Shown one piece after another: positions 32,091-45,825 of a stretch of DNA of 62,000 nt (its first letter is position 1; each line of letters begins with the position of its first letter). The position numbers were made by a program, and so were the translations under genes. The notes under the pieces were generated by a model, which did no database searches, was not told the DNA's origin, and saw nothing but the letters and a program-made list of their open reading frames with translations. The DNA comes from Lingula anatina (Eukaryota; Brachiopoda; Lingulata; Lingulida; Lingulidae): NCBI RefSeq assembly GCF_001039355.2, contig NW_019775414.1, positions 1 through 62,000 of the forward strand, in the 5' to 3' direction.

Positions 32091-35000
32091 ATGGCCGACA
32101 AGCAGACTGCATTCTCGAAGACGAAGAAGAAAAAGATGAAGAAGCCTAAACAACAAAAGCAAATGGCTGTTGATGATGTAAAAGTTGGTAAGTATTTTAG
32201 TTTCTTTGGGATGACGCGTGTCATTTGTCATTAAGACTATTGTTTCCAACTTAATTCAGAAAACTTTTGTTGATCACATGTAAACTCAACTTTAGTGGTG
32301 AGTGGAAACACGTGTGTGCTTGGGGCTGTAGCAGTAATCCGAAGGTTCAATAGTCCGAAAGTTCACCTTAGAACCTTCAGACCAACGAATCCTTGAATTA
32401 AAAACTGATGAAAATGTTACGATTTTTCGGACCAATGAACCTTCGAACTATCGAGACACCCAGTGTGCTTCCACTTAGTTCCAGTACAGTTTCCAAATAC
32501 TGTGATAGTGATTTAGACGGTTTCATAATTTTGAACATAAATAAATGCCGTTATAACATATTTCTGGGCAGATCTTTTATCATGACCAATCTCCTGTAAT
32601 CTGATTTAACAAAGTAAAATATTCACAGGTTCTGCTGACTGAAGGATATCACAGATCATTAATGTTAATTATCTTTTGGCTGTGTACACAGACGTCCTGC
32701 TAGAGAGTTGTATGTGTTGTGTTTACGATATTTAAATCATCTAGCACAAAAATGAAATTAAAAAAATGTGAATAAAAGTCTGTTACTGTAGTTATGTGGA
32801 CTACAGGGGAGTGCAAGCCGTCGTGACTATAGCTTTGTAATTCTCCCTAGCTTCAGATTATGGTTTAGTAGTTTTGTAGGTTATGGTTTTGTAGGAGTTT
32901 AATCTCCTTTAATCTTGAATAAATTATATAAATTTGAATTGCTTACTGTAATTTTTCTTGATGTCTTACTATTTAACTTTTTATATTCAGAAAATGCAAT
33001 GACAACAAAAAATAAGCCTATACCTCAGCTGCAGAAAAAAAAACAGATTGGCTTGAATGGGATTGCTGCGAAAAGTTACAATAAAGGTTGGTGAAGAGAC
33101 ATTGTATTAAAGTGGTAATAATACAATATAAAATTGTCACATATTTGAATGTGCAGGCTTTTATGTCAGAGTTTTCTTGTGGTAAAACGTATACAAGTAA
33201 ATTTTTTTCAAATGTCTTAAGATAGTTTTTCTGTATCTGAGGACATTATTATGTAATAATAATTTGTGTAGAATGCCAGGGTATCAGATTATGTTTTTAT
33301 ATCTGTATTCTGTACTGTACTATACATTTACCACCAGGTCTACATGTTATGTTGGGGTGTCAAGATGAACATCTCAGATTTGATAGCTTCATTTAAGTCA
33401 TTTAAATAAATTATTGTATTAATTTTTAGTTGAAAAAATTATAAAGGACAGTGCTATTGGTGCAAAGAAAAAGCAGAAAATGAAGAGAAGTTTAGGACCA
33501 AGTGAAGAAAAGGGTAAATAAAGTTGTGATAAGTTTTTGTTCAGATCTCATTGCAAAATTTGAGTGAAAAAAATGATATTGCATTCTTTTAAGTAATAAA
33601 AAAATCCAATTTAAACTTTTATCAACTGAGTTCTAAAATGAACCTCAAATATTCTGTTTACTCTTGAAAATGCTAGATTGTTTTTTTTTTTTTTTTTTTT
33701 TCAAATAAAAATTTAAAAATAAAAGTTATAAGACCATGGGTATATATATATGTTTTAATGATTGACAGCGTCACTGGGGTCAGTGGTTATGCTGGATTCA
33801 GGAATTAAGAATTTTCATCTGATAGCCCAAAAAGATATAATGCTGAAGAGTTATGGCATACTTTTGATGAATAGGCAATGTTTTACATAAGCATGCTGGT
33901 TATATTTAGGATTCCAAACCAAATGATTCAGAGTTCAGGACTCATAAACAATAATTGCTGATTTCTAACACGAGCCTTAGATTTGGGAGCAGGAATCCAC
34001 AGATTAATGATTTCAGCCCTGTATTAACTACCTTAACGTAGAATTACTTGCCACACGGTAAACATGTCGAACTTTCATTACACAAACAGCATCCATCTGG
34101 GTCTGTGTTTTTTATACACCAGCAATTAGTTTTCATCAATCTCTGGCTCGTACAGAATGTTTTTCGAACATGTAGATAAGCAGATTAACAGTTTGTGTAA
34201 TGAAACGTTGCGCTTGTGGCAAGTAGTTTTACGTTGAGATAGTTATTCAGGGCTAGAGTCAAATTTGGGCATTTGTCCTCACAAATCTCAGTCTTGATTT
34301 TAAAAAAATGTCTTATCTGTTTATAAGGCCTGGAGTTATGATAGTTACCTTGTGATAAGAAAGGCTACTCAATCTTTTAGTGAAACCTAAGAAACCCAAG
34401 TTGGCGAAAGAAGTGAAAGAGGAATCGGAAGAGGAGAGTGAGGAAAGCAGCATTGATGAAGAGGAAGCAACAGGGTTTGTTCTTGAATGTTTTAGTTATT
34501 TTAATAACTTTATTAAAATAAAATCAAATTTGAAGTCATTTAAGTCAAAGTTTGGTTTGACCTTGTCAAAGCAGAAATTGATATAGTTCCTCAAGTTCTT
34601 GATTTCTACTATTGACTTAAAATCCTCATATGATACACTTCTTGTTTTGTTTTAATATAGGACTCCAGTGGTTGAAGGAGGAAGTGATCAGGAGGATTCA
34701 GACAACAGTGAGTCAGTGGGATCTGATGAAAATGAACAAGCTGTCTCTGATGATGATGAAGTTGGTGATGATGATGACGACAATGATGATGATGTTGATG
34801 AAGAAGAAGATGATGATGATGATGTTGATGAAGAAGATGAAGAAGAAGAAGATGATGATGATGTTGATGAAGAAGAATATGATGATGATGATGATGATGA
34901 TGAAAGGGAATCAGAGAATGATAAAGCTGTACAAAAGAAAAGACAAAATTCTGGAGTAGAAAAGCAGGGTTCAAAGAAGAAAAAAGATGATACACAACAA

Positions 35001-38000
35001 TGTAAGTGATTTATTGTGTGTATCTTTTGAAAGGAAATGAAAGTGAGTAGTAAAAATGTTAACAAGTGAATACTTGCCAGTTTCAGAACCAATACCAAGC
35101 AATAGTGAAGTCCAGTCGGCACTATTAATAAATTCTGACATTAATAAGTACACTTTCTAAAAGTTTTAATCTGAATTTTATGACCTTAGATGTTCAAATA
35201 AATTTTTAAGGAAAGGAAACCAGTAGAAATACTTAAACAGGGACAGGTAGTATAATATTTAAATTTCAGTAAACCCTGAGCATGCATGCAGTTCCCTCAG
35301 AGTTTCTGTTATGTCTGGAAATATCTTTTATAGTTTACTACCTGATATCTTTTGCAGTTGCATGAGGATTTTCTACATTTATAATGCCAGTATCATTGTT
35401 TTCAGTACCTGGCACAAGTTTAGGAATGGGCATTTTATCAGACACATCCTTTGAGTCTTTAGAAGGAAAAGTATGTGAATTAACTTTGAAAGGTGTGAAA
35501 GATATGGGTTTCACTCACATGACTCCAATTCAAGCCAAGTCTATTCCCTTTTTACTTGAAGGAAGGTAAGGTTATGTTTTTAAGCTTGTTTGGATGTGAG
35601 CTACTAGTTAGCATGCTTATATTTATGTAAAATTACTATTTGGAGCTTTGAAACGTAATCAGCATTTTAAATTAAAGGATGATGGTACTGAAGTGCAAAA
35701 TATATACACCATAATGACAAAACATTTTTCTTTTTCTTTTTTTTTCCTTATAATTTTCGAGAATTTAATGGATTTGTTTAGATAATTGGTGTCTCTTTTT
35801 GTTTAAAGATTTATCATCTATATTCGGAATTTTATTTCTCTTAATGTTAATATACATTCTTTGCTTTAATGTTTTGTGGTATTATTTCAGGGATCTTCTA
35901 GCAGCAGCCAAAACAGGAAGTGGGAAAACATTAGCCTTCCTGGTTCCTGCCATTGAGTTACTATACAAATTGAAATTTATGCCCAGAAATGGTAAGTGCT
36001 ATGGTCTGTCATTTTAACATGCCTTTTCTACCAGTTTATAATAGAAAAAAAGTTGTTGCTCAAGTACCTGTAGGTAGCCATCATAATCCAGATGGTAAAT
36101 GAAATTCGGCTGAATTAAAAAAAAAAATGTTTCTTTGGTCATATCTTGGATTTCCCCTAATTGCCAAAGAATTGACAGCTATTTCCTAACCAGCCAGTCT
36201 TTTATCAGTTTACAAATATGCTAGAATACACTTGGACACAGAAATGCAACCCAGAGAGATAAGGCTGTTAGTTACCATAACATATGTTAACAACTTTGTA
36301 ACAAGAATTTGAGAACCCATACCTTGTCTACTACACCATCATTGCACATCATTGTAATGAAAATGTAGCACAATTAAAAAACTTCATTAATTCTAAAAAA
36401 AATCTAAAATGATCAGATGGGGAGATATATCCTAATCTGTGTTATTTCAGGGACTGGCATTATTGTGATTTCACCAACCAGAGAATTATCTATGCAGACA
36501 TTTGGGGTGCTGAAAGAACTGTTAAAATATCACTGTCACACGTATGGCTTGATAATGGGAGGAACCAACAGACAAGAAGAAGCAAAAAAACTGGCAAAAG
36601 GCATCAACATTCTTGTTGCTACACCTGGAAGATTATTAGATCACATGCAGGTGAAGGCTTTGTTGTGTGTTTTATATACCCGGCACATTATTTTGAAGAA
36701 ATGTTGGTAGGAAAAAAACGGATCTTTTAACAAGCAGTGTTGTGAATTGAATTTTTTATTTATGGATCAATATTGTGACTTTCTAGTGCTGTTCTCAACC
36801 CACAGTCTCATGTGTGTTCACTGGGGCCTATCTGCTCAAACAGAAATCTTGTGTGTGAAACAAAACTTTTTTTTTTACTAATCTGTGGATGATGTGTGTG
36901 AGTGTTGCAGGGTTTCTGATTTCTTCTCATTTAAATTGTTCCAGAACACTGCTGAATTTATGTACAAGAACCTACAATGTCTAGTCATTGATGAAGCTGA
37001 TAGAATACTTGACATAGGCTTTGAAGAAGAAATGAAGCAGATAATGAAACTCCTGCCAAGTAAGTAGCAGGTTTAAAATAACTTGGGGGTCTCTTGGGGT
37101 ATGTGATATTCTGTATGGATGTTTTTAAGAATATTAGCTGAAGTGATTGAATAAGAATTTTTTGTTATTGTATACAAAGATGAATAACTTTATTAAGTGG
37201 CATTTTTTGTTAGTGAAAAATTTATCTTTAATGTATCCAAACTAATGCATTTTAGAGAGGAGGCAGACAATGCTATTCTCAGCAACACAGACAAGGAAAA
37301 CGGATGATTTAGCCAGGGTCTCACTGAAGAAAGAACCCATGTATGTGGGAGTTGATGATGACAAAAGTGTGGCAACTGTGGAAGGCCTAGAACAGGTTGG
37401 TTAAGTATTAAATGCAGTTTACATTTAAAGACCTTTGTTTGAAAATTGATGTTTATCTTTCAGATTGTCCAACTTGTAGTGATTTGATGGTAATGTGGAT
37501 GGATAGTTTTGAAGTACAGTGTTGCTTGTTTCAAAAGATATCTTGTGAGATTATGGCTTGAAAATTAATGAATTATATTATTCGATAAATGATAATTATT
37601 GTCAGGACTAGAATTTTAACACATGATTTTTTATCAATTTTTCAGGGTTACGTTGTGTGTCCATCAGAGAAAAGGTTCCTGTTACTTTTTACTTTCTTAA
37701 AGAAGAACAGAAAGAAAAAGATCATGGTTTTCATGAGTTCCTGTTTATCAGTCAAATATCATCATGAACTTTTGAACTATATTGATCTGCCAGTTATGTG
37801 TATACATGTAAGTATTCTAGTATAGATTTGTTTACTTAATTTATGGATTTTTCAAAGTTTCCAAGTTATGTCTTGAAATTGAATCGTAGCTCGATCCTGT
37901 TATCTTTTGTAAATCATGGCTTGTATTTGAATTGTAGCACAAACCTGTTATCTTTCATAAATGATAAGATAAACTGATAATTATATATTTGTTGCTCTCA

Positions 38001-38065
38001 TCTTTAAAAATAAAAGATCAAGCTAAAAGAACCAAAACATTCTTCCTGATAAGATAAACTGATGT

Positions 38066-38102
<37 letters not shown>

Positions 38103-41100
38103 CTTTTCTACTTCCATCTTTAGGGTAAACAAAAGCAAACTAAAAGAACCCAGACATTCTTCCAATTTTGCAATGCCAAGGAGGCTATATTGATATGTAC
38201 AGATGTAGCTGCCAGGGGTCTGGATATCCCTGCAGTGGACTGGATTGTCCAGTTTGACCCTCCAGATGACCCTAAGGTAAAGTTTGAAATGACCAATTCA
38301 TCTTCATTCGGAGTAAAACTACTTTGAATAAATGTGACCGTCTTTAGCCAGTCTGCTTTCTTTTGTCTCACTGTGTCTAATGCTAGATGTTGTTGTTGCA
38401 GTAAGCATGTTGTGTCTAAATGTTAAGTTGAATCCTTTAAGTCTTCAAAATGACTGAATTAAAAAAAGGGATGGCAGTATGTTGCATTTGTCTTACTATG
38501 TCAATATAAAAAACATTTCTTTGATAGAAACCATTTTATAATATTTCACTGGTTCACAAACTTTGTTGATTAAAGTCATTAAATATATCAAAGGAGTGAA
38601 AGATTATTCATGTTTGTCTTTTTGTTCAAGGAGAATGACCACTGATTAAAAATTTTCCATTTTAATTTGACTTTTTTTCTTTTACAGGAATACATTCACA
38701 GAGTAGGGAGAACAGCAAGAGGAGAAGGAGGCACAGGACATGCACTGTTAATACTGAGACCAGAAGAACTGGGCTTCTTACGATATCTCAAGCAGTCCAA
38801 AGTACCTCTGAATGAGTTTGACTTCTCTTGGAGCAAGATTTCAGACATACAGCCACAGGTTTGTACATTGTTTATTTTCAGTTTTTGTTGTCATAACTTA
38901 AGGCCCTTAAAATGATGTATTTTGCTCCCTATCTTCATGTTAATTGGTAGAATATTCTGAATAAAACCACTTCTTTTTTGAAAATACTGCATTTGCCCAT
39001 TTTGAAATTTTGTGAAGGATCCAAATCTATAGACGTAAAATTTATAATTTTCCATTTGCCATTTGACTTGTTTACCAGGTTCATATTAATCTAGATTACT
39101 TATATAATACCCATTTCATTGTTGCAGCTGGAGAAACTGATAGAGAAAAACTACTTTCTCCACAAGTCTGCCCAGGAAGGGTACAAAGCTTTTGTACGAG
39201 CTTACGCTTCTCACAGTCTGAAACAGATCTTCGATGTCAACAACTTGGATCTTCAGAAAGTTGCCGTGTCATTTGGGTTTAAAGTCCCCCCATATGTTGA
39301 TTTGAGTATCCTTTTCATGGTTTATAACACTTAATGTGTTATCAATTTATAATTTTTTTGCACATTTTCAGTGTAGGATTGATTTTGTCATAGTAATTTC
39401 CAAGAGCAGATTGATGCTTAACATTTTTGTTTTTCGTGAATGTCTTGACTCAAAAGTAATTTTTCATCGATAAGCACATAATTGATTTTTCCGATACTTG
39501 TAAAAAGTTAGAGTTTTCATAAAGATCTCTGTCTTTCTATCTGTGCCTGCCTGCCTCTTCATTACTCCTTTTACTTCTTTGCCCACTAAATTGCCCATTT
39601 GCTTGTTGGCCTACTAATTCGTCCATTTGTAGAATGACACTTAACATGTCATTATCACTTCTCATGGTTGGCAGGTTACATGTTATACATACAAAATGTC
39701 AAGATTGGTACATTAGTAGGTTTTAGTGCAGCAGTCTTAGCATCTTGAAAGAATGTGATGGTTGTGTGCTAATTGTCAGATAAAGCCATGGTTTAGAAAT
39801 AGACCTGGTATGTTTAGCAAGAAAATCAATCTGGGATGTGTATGGATGTAACTGGTGGTCAGATTTCTGTCAGTTATCAAGTGTCCAGTATTAAAGATAA
39901 TGGTTAGATTTCACGAAGAAAATTTTAATGTAGAAAAGAAGCAGTTAATGGAACAATTACGATTTTGTTCTTATATTCCATATTTGGAAAAATTAACCAA
40001 GCATTTATCTGTCTGGGTCTGCTGTGCTACACATAGGTAGATACACAACTGTGGAGATTCTCTTAATTGGGCAACTTGTGAAATTTGCCAAGAATCATTT
40101 TGATCTGGAGCAAATGATTTCAAAAACCTCAGTAATTTAGTGTCTAGGGCATGGCCTAAAGAAGGGCACTAAATCAATTGAATAGATGCTTAGGTTATTG
40201 ATTTTGTAATGTACTTGGCATGCTGCATGTATTTAGCAGCATTTGAAGTGTGACTTTGAACAAGCCTCATCACAAAAAATTTGGATCTGATCTAAACAGT
40301 GGCACTTTGTTTATTCATGAATACTTTTGAAATAAGACAAATCTATCCTGCTTTTTGCTTGACACTATGCAACCACCTTTGATTAGATTAAAGGGGGAAA
40401 TTGATGGATTTTTAGCAAATAGTTGTTGACTGTAGTAAGATTACTTACAGGGGATTAGAGGCACAAGGGAATTGTGTTGGATGACAAAGCTGCATTTTGG
40501 CACACAACATCTCTGGCTGAATTCTAATTTTACATTACATCCAGCAGTAAATTAATGAGAATATTTCAGACAATCAATTCTAATCAAATAATGTTTTCTT
40601 CACGAGTTTTAAATGACATTACACAAAAGAGAGTACATATATTCTAAGTAAAATAACCGCCAAGGTTGCACTCAGTCTTGATGAATTTGGGGGGTTAATC
40701 TGTCACTAAGTAATTTTTAGATAGAGCAGAACATTTTTACCCTTTAGCAGTATCTTTTCAATTTGATTGTCATCATTTGTGGAAATATGTGGTAAGGAAA
40801 AGGCTCGTGAAGTTAAAATGAATTGCTAGGAATGGAAATAAAAAAAAGGCAGAAGCTTTTTTTATAAAGACAGCACCATTTATTCTTACCAGCCGGATCA
40901 ATACTATTTACAAAGCCATGAAATATTTGCAATCATGCAATAATAGTATGCTATAAAATCAGACTCGACATGAAAAAAAGTACCCAAGTTCAGGTGAGAT
41001 GAGGTCATTAAAGCTAGTGGAGAAATTGATTGTGAGATGGTAGAATGAACCTGCTGTGTCAGGCAATTATGCACCTAGTAGGTATCAGAAATCTAAGAAT

Positions 41101-42951
41101 AGATGTTCTTGTATCTGACCTGTAAGAGTTATAAGAACATTTCCTTGCAACAAAATTTTACCCAATTTCTTGATATGGAATGTCTGAAATCCCACCAGGG
41201 AAGAAAATAGTAATGGACTATCTTGTTTGCCATTTAATTATTGAACGTGTACCTAGATTCTTTGAGTAACTGTATTTGTTTTGTGTTTCTATTTTATTCG
41301 AGAAATGTAATATCTGTTTTGATTTTAATCGTATGGTACTTAGTTTATATTTGTATGGTACAAATTCCCAGAAGCAATTCATTTCAAAGACTAACATCTG
41401 ATAATTAGACTTTTTTGTAACCCAAGTTAACATACCATTCCATAATTAGGTATTTTTTCCAAGAATATACATTTCAAATCAGGATCATATATACACCAGG
41501 GTCCTATCAGCTTACTTGGCTTTTTTTTTCTTTTTCTTTATTTTTCAAGTAATGGCATTTAAAAATAATAATGATAACACTACTCATACCTCTGACTTCA
41601 CCAACAGGACAATCTTCACACTTCATGCTTACTAACCATTAATTTTGAACATCATGACAGCCAGCTACACCCATTTGCATAAAATAAGTGCAGTGAGACA
41701 GGACTGTGTTCAATGTTACGTGGTACTTGATGAAAAGAGTCGTTGCAAATTTTCATCAGAAATGAAAATGAGAATTCCCCAAAACCAGAGAAAGTTATAA
41801 ATGCTACTTTGCTAAATCCAATGAATTATTTCTGTCCTAGGTAAAAGTGAAAAAAAGAATACATGCTAGAATGAGTCCAGCATTGAATTTGCTTGTGTGT
41901 ATGGAGTTAATGTTGTGTGTGGGCTGTAATATGTCTGGTTTCTACCAAGTATTTGCTATATCATAGTAACTGCAGGGCAGATCCTTTGATATCTTAGCAA
42001 CTTTTGTGATTGAAGCATTGTTGACCATGTGCAATGTGAGCTGATGGGTTTCAACAGTAATTCTCACAGTTTAATAGCATTTAATCTGCCAGACTTAACA
42101 CAAGACAATCAATAAGACAGTATTTGTTTCCAGTTGAACTCTTCCAAAGCTTTCATTATTCATTTAGTGCTGCTTTTAAAGGATTGCTATGCTCGGCTGC
42201 AGATTTTTCCTCTGTGGAACACTGGTGTATAGATTTGTCTTTTTATGTGTTCGTGTGCAGGCTGCTTGCCTCCAGGAAGCTGGTCCCACTGTGTTGTCAT
42301 GTTGTTAATTGATTGCTTGTACAAGCTGGAAGTATAGGTCTGTTGTAGTGTAATGATTGGATTTTCCCTGCGGTTTTACACTTCAGTTTTGTTAATGCTT
42401 TAATATACAAATTGAGCTGAATGTAGCTTGATAAAGGCAGCATTTTTAGAAAGGAGATGAGTTTTCCAGTGTTTTGACAAATCTGTGACCTTTTTTTTTT
42501 TCAGTCTTCAAAGCATTTTCACTCAGTTTTTCCATTAACAAAATTTCCACAGATATGCTGTTATAGCATTTATAGACTTTTACATCTGTCATGCAATTTG
42601 CATTATGCCGTTTTGATAAATTCCAATTTTGACATCAGTAATGATCAGAATGCATGCTTGAAAATAACCAGTTAATGAAGTTTTCATCATCCCCCCCCCC
42701 CCCCCACACACACACACACACACACACACACTTCAAAGATGAAAGTGGCGGCAAGTTAACAAATATTTGAATTATTTATTTTCCTTAACAGTTTCTCAGA
42801 TGTTCACAGCAGCAAAGGAGGTCATGTGAAGAGGAGAGGTGGGAGTGGTGGAGGATTTGGCTACCAGAAACAGAAGCACATGCAAAAAACAAAAATGTAT
42901 AAATCTGTTGATAAACACAGTGGAAAAGAAAGGAGACAGTTTTCTCGGTAG
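32091..42951 (+). CDS. DDX18: ATP-dependent RNA helicase DDX18, complete, 15 exons
   Basis: Exons: 32091-32187, 32991-33086, 33430-33513, 34381-34474, 34661-35001, 35406-35565, 35891-35991, 36451-36650, 36945-37059, 37256-37395, 37646-37807, 38124-38276, 38688-38858, 39128-39305 and 42800-42951 (TAG); 747 aa. DDX18/Has1 is a nucleolar DEAD-box helicase needed for 60S ribosomal subunit assembly. Motifs: Q motif FTHMTPIQ (Gln 280), motif [10 protein letters not shown] (to 304), [18 protein letters not shown] at 407-410, SAT at 438-440, [11 protein letters not shown] and HRVGRTAR (585-592). The DDX18-specific tail ([38 protein letters not shown]) is present. The N-terminus is basic, then has a long Asp/Glu run, making it about 75 residues longer than human. 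The last intron is 3.5 kb. Poly(A) signal ATTAAA at 43272-43277. Confidence 0.97.
32301..32475. mobile_element. Foldback element (~175 bp) in DDX18 intron 1
   Basis: The ends are AGTGGAA and TTCCACT. Imperfect inverted arms extend inward about 55 bp, including taatccgaaggttcaatag on the left and ttcggaccaatgaaccttcg on the right. The ccgaaggttca motif is also repeated in the centre. No coding capacity; no clear target-site duplication. Confidence 0.6.
34014..34254. mobile_element. Foldback/MITE-like element (~241 bp) in DDX18 intron 3
   Basis: The left arm (34014-34088) and the reverse complement of the right arm (34189-34254) match over about 65-75 bp with scattered differences. Shared blocks include agccctg, taacta, aacgta, tacttgccaca and cattacacaaac. 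The centre of about 100 bp is unique. No transposase and no certain target-site duplication. Confidence 0.7.
34734..34913 (+). repeat. Coding GAT/GAA repeat in DDX18 exon 5
   Basis: A nearly pure GAT/GAC/GAA/GAG tract encodes a 55-60 residue Asp/Glu run N-terminal to the helicase core. It explains the overlapping His-, Ser- and Met-rich frames, which are shadows. Long acidic runs are common in nucleolar proteins. This one is low-complexity at DNA level and probably length-polymorphic. Confidence 0.9.
38067..38102 (+). repeat. Poly(T) tract in DDX18 intron 11
   Basis: 36 consecutive T residues lie just upstream of the acceptor at 38123, extending the pyrimidine tract. A second shorter T run is in intron 3 (about 33680-33701). 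Confidence 0.95.
39306..42799 (+). other. DDX18: Long last intron of DDX18
   Basis: A 3.5-kb intron separates the last 50 codons from the rest; the other DDX18 introns are 0.2 to 0.9 kb. No exon, inverted repeat or transposase was found. Much of 40000-42400 looks less simple than the neighbouring introns. A C-run followed by (CA)n lies at 42691-42731. Possible host of regulatory DNA for the adjacent quaking gene (inference only). Confidence 0.45.
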
Positions 42952-45690
42952 AACTACATTTTTAAGACTTAACAAGGAGCATTTTCAATAGAAATTAGCA
43001 ATTTTTATATGAAGGATTTGTGAGGTGAAGTCTTCTCTGTGAAACTTAGTAATCAGTGCATGAAAGACTGGAAAAGTGAAAAATTAATATAAGATCATCA
43101 TTTTACATTTTAACTCATAAAAAATAATGGATTAAGAAATGAAATATTTTCTTGAAATATATACTGTAATAGTAGTTGATATTTATTTGTGTAAATATGT
43201 ATAAGTGCAGAAGATACTTTTTAATGGACCATTTTGTAATATATTACAAGTGTAAAGTAATACTGTGCTTAATTAAAGTGAAGTGCTGAACTGAAGTTGT
43301 TAGTTTAGATTATACCTGCAGTAATTATAAGAAAATACAACATGGTGCTTTTCCAAAGTAAATGTTTAGTCTCTCTATTTAACTGTGGCAATTTGACAAG
43401 GAGGTGGGCCGGTAATGTCATATTTCTAGAGAAAAACTGCTCAAAAGACATTGATACCGTACCCTGTGTAACAATGTCCCTCCTTCTTTCACCTCAAAAC
43501 AGCTCCAAAGCAAAGTTACGCGTGACATACGCCCTAAACCTAGGATTTGGATCCTAGCCTGAACTAAAGATTCCTGGTGCCTATAGCTATCTTGTTAATT
43601 ATTGGGAACTTCAGTCCATTCAAACGTCTTGACTTGGTTCTATACATGTCCATTTCCCCTGTGCCCCAGAGCAACGTAATTACCACTTGAGTGAAAGATG
43701 GATTTGAGGGCACTGGTAATTTTGTATATGTCTATACTACCTTTGTTGACCAATTTAAATAGACTTATTTTGAAAATTAGAGTTTTTAGTGGGATAAAAC
43801 AATTTTTTGCAATTTATAATTTTGGCATTTTATGATTTTAACTTGAATGCAAGTCAGAGATGTGCATCAAATATGAAACTTGAAAAAATTGCACGTGGCA
43901 CTTATATGGATGATGCCAATGTTATATAAAAAGTAATGAACTCGATTTTTTAATAAGTCAAGTTATTCGTTTCTCCGCAAACTAGAAGGAGGTAGACAGA
44001 ATCATGTTTTGATATTTCATTTGAAGCAAGGATTATTACCCCAGCAAATGAGGAGCAATGTGTATTGTAGACTTATTGTTGACACATTGTTAAATGGGAC
44101 AAAATTGAAAAAAAGGAAGCCTCTCTAGACAAATATGTTTATGAGGTACTGATGAATATTTATGTCATATCAAGAAAATTTTAATATACCCAAATTGTTT
44201 CATTTTCACCCCATTCATCCCTCCAAAAAAAGATGGGAATTCGCCATCTCTCATTCTGAACTCACGTTTCCTGGTTATCATGTATTGTTTAAGGATGGTG
44301 GTTGACTATGAATTAAAAATGTTTTATCAAAGATTCTTCTGACTAATGAATAATTTTATCAGCTTCAAAATGAACAATATTATGTACAAGAAATGTTGCT
44401 CATGTGTTCACACCCTTATTTTTAATTTTCCTCTAATTTACTTTCTGCACCACCTCAAGATTTTGGTTGCTATGTTTGAATAAACTTTATTATTATATTA
44501 TTATAAACTATTACATTGTACCATCGTGGATAAAATCTTTGAAGTGGAAAATGATAACTAGGTTTTAGAAAAACATTGTCAAGGAAGTTGTCTATTTAAC
44601 TTCTATTAAGGCACCTGCACACCAGAGGACGGTTACAGAGTACCTATTGCCTCCAAACCTATGGTCATTATCCTTAAACTATGGAGTCCACTAATGATAT
44701 CTTAGCAATAACACTCATTTGGCCACTTGAATTGTTTGTATATACAATTTGCATGCATTGAAGAGCACAATGCCCAGATGTTGTAGCTGATAAGAATGGC
44801 ATAAATGCTATTTCCTTGTTGGTTATAATTTCTTTTTAAAGTCCATTTTGATAAATTATTGTCTTTTTGACAGTGATTAAGGGGTTGTATAGCAGTAAGT
44901 AGAAATTTGATTTAGTGGGCTTATACGCATTTTAGTAATTAAAAAAAGAAAAGCAAAAAATACCATTATTTTACAGAGTACATTACGTGAATTAATTTAA
45001 CAGTCCTTAAAATAATATATCAGTCATAAATGACAAGCTCACTCAGAGATGTAAAAATAGTAATAAAACAGAATTATGTATATATGGATTGTAATAAAGA
45101 AATATTAGAAGAATAAAATTAATAATTTCATACAAGTTTTTTAAATTAACTTCTTTTTAAATTAAATTCTTGTTTAGACTACAGCTAAAAAAAAGTTGAT
45201 AATTTTAGGACTACAACGTGTATATTCCAGTTTTATATCAATAACTTTATAATAACTATATATGTATTTGACATCAAGATTTATTCATGCTAGGACCTAG
45301 AACCGCGCATTATGTCTATAAGATTCTTGCTAGATTTGTAATTGGAGGAAAAGTTGTTAATATGAATTTTTAAAAAAAATAACAATTATAAAGACTGCCA
45401 AATCGAAGGGTACGAGCATCCCAAACCTGGTCACAGCTGTAAAACTCAGGGCACTAATGACAAGGTCCCGATCAAATATTGACATACCTTAAATACTCCA
45501 CCCACGCAGAGCTTAAGCTCCTACTACATTTGCCTTTCAACTTCTACAACACCGAGGTAATTCTGATTGTGAATATGTCGATTGGCAACGATTGTATGAA
45601 AAATTTATGTATTTTTTGTGTCAAAGGTTACTCTTATTGTGCTGCCTTTGCCACCCCTTTCTGCTAAGTTGAACCCGTCTCAATTTTGGG
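42952..45690. other. Intergenic, DDX18 3' UTR to quaking-like promoter
   Basis: Contains the DDX18 3' UTR with ATTAAA at 43272-43277. The rest is AT-rich with short ORFs of no recognisable family. No tRNA, mobile element or exon was identified. Confidence 0.5.
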
Positions 45691-45825
45691 ACATGCGCAT
45701 TGCCCGCACGTGTTCATAAACAAATTCAAGGGGAAAGAAAGCAGAGAGTTGAGTCCATGTAACGTAGTTCGAACCAGCCACCCCTCTTACTCAGGTAGAT
45801 TGCTGTGGGACTCAATAATTCAAAC
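45691..45825 (+). promoter_or_regulatory. Probable promoter/5' UTR of the quaking-like gene
   Basis: Immediately upstream of the start codon is a short CpG-bearing stretch with catgcgcattgcccgc, resembling part of an NRF1-type site, and cacgtg, an E-box, before a purine-rich leader. The reading frame continues upstream to a GTG at 45805 but the first ATG is at 45826. No TATA box is evident. Confidence 0.4.

Noticed and set aside
34609-35122. His-rich, Ser-rich and Met-rich frames around 34.7-35.0 kb
   Set aside because: They are other-frame readings of the GAT/GAA tract encoding the acidic run of DDX18.
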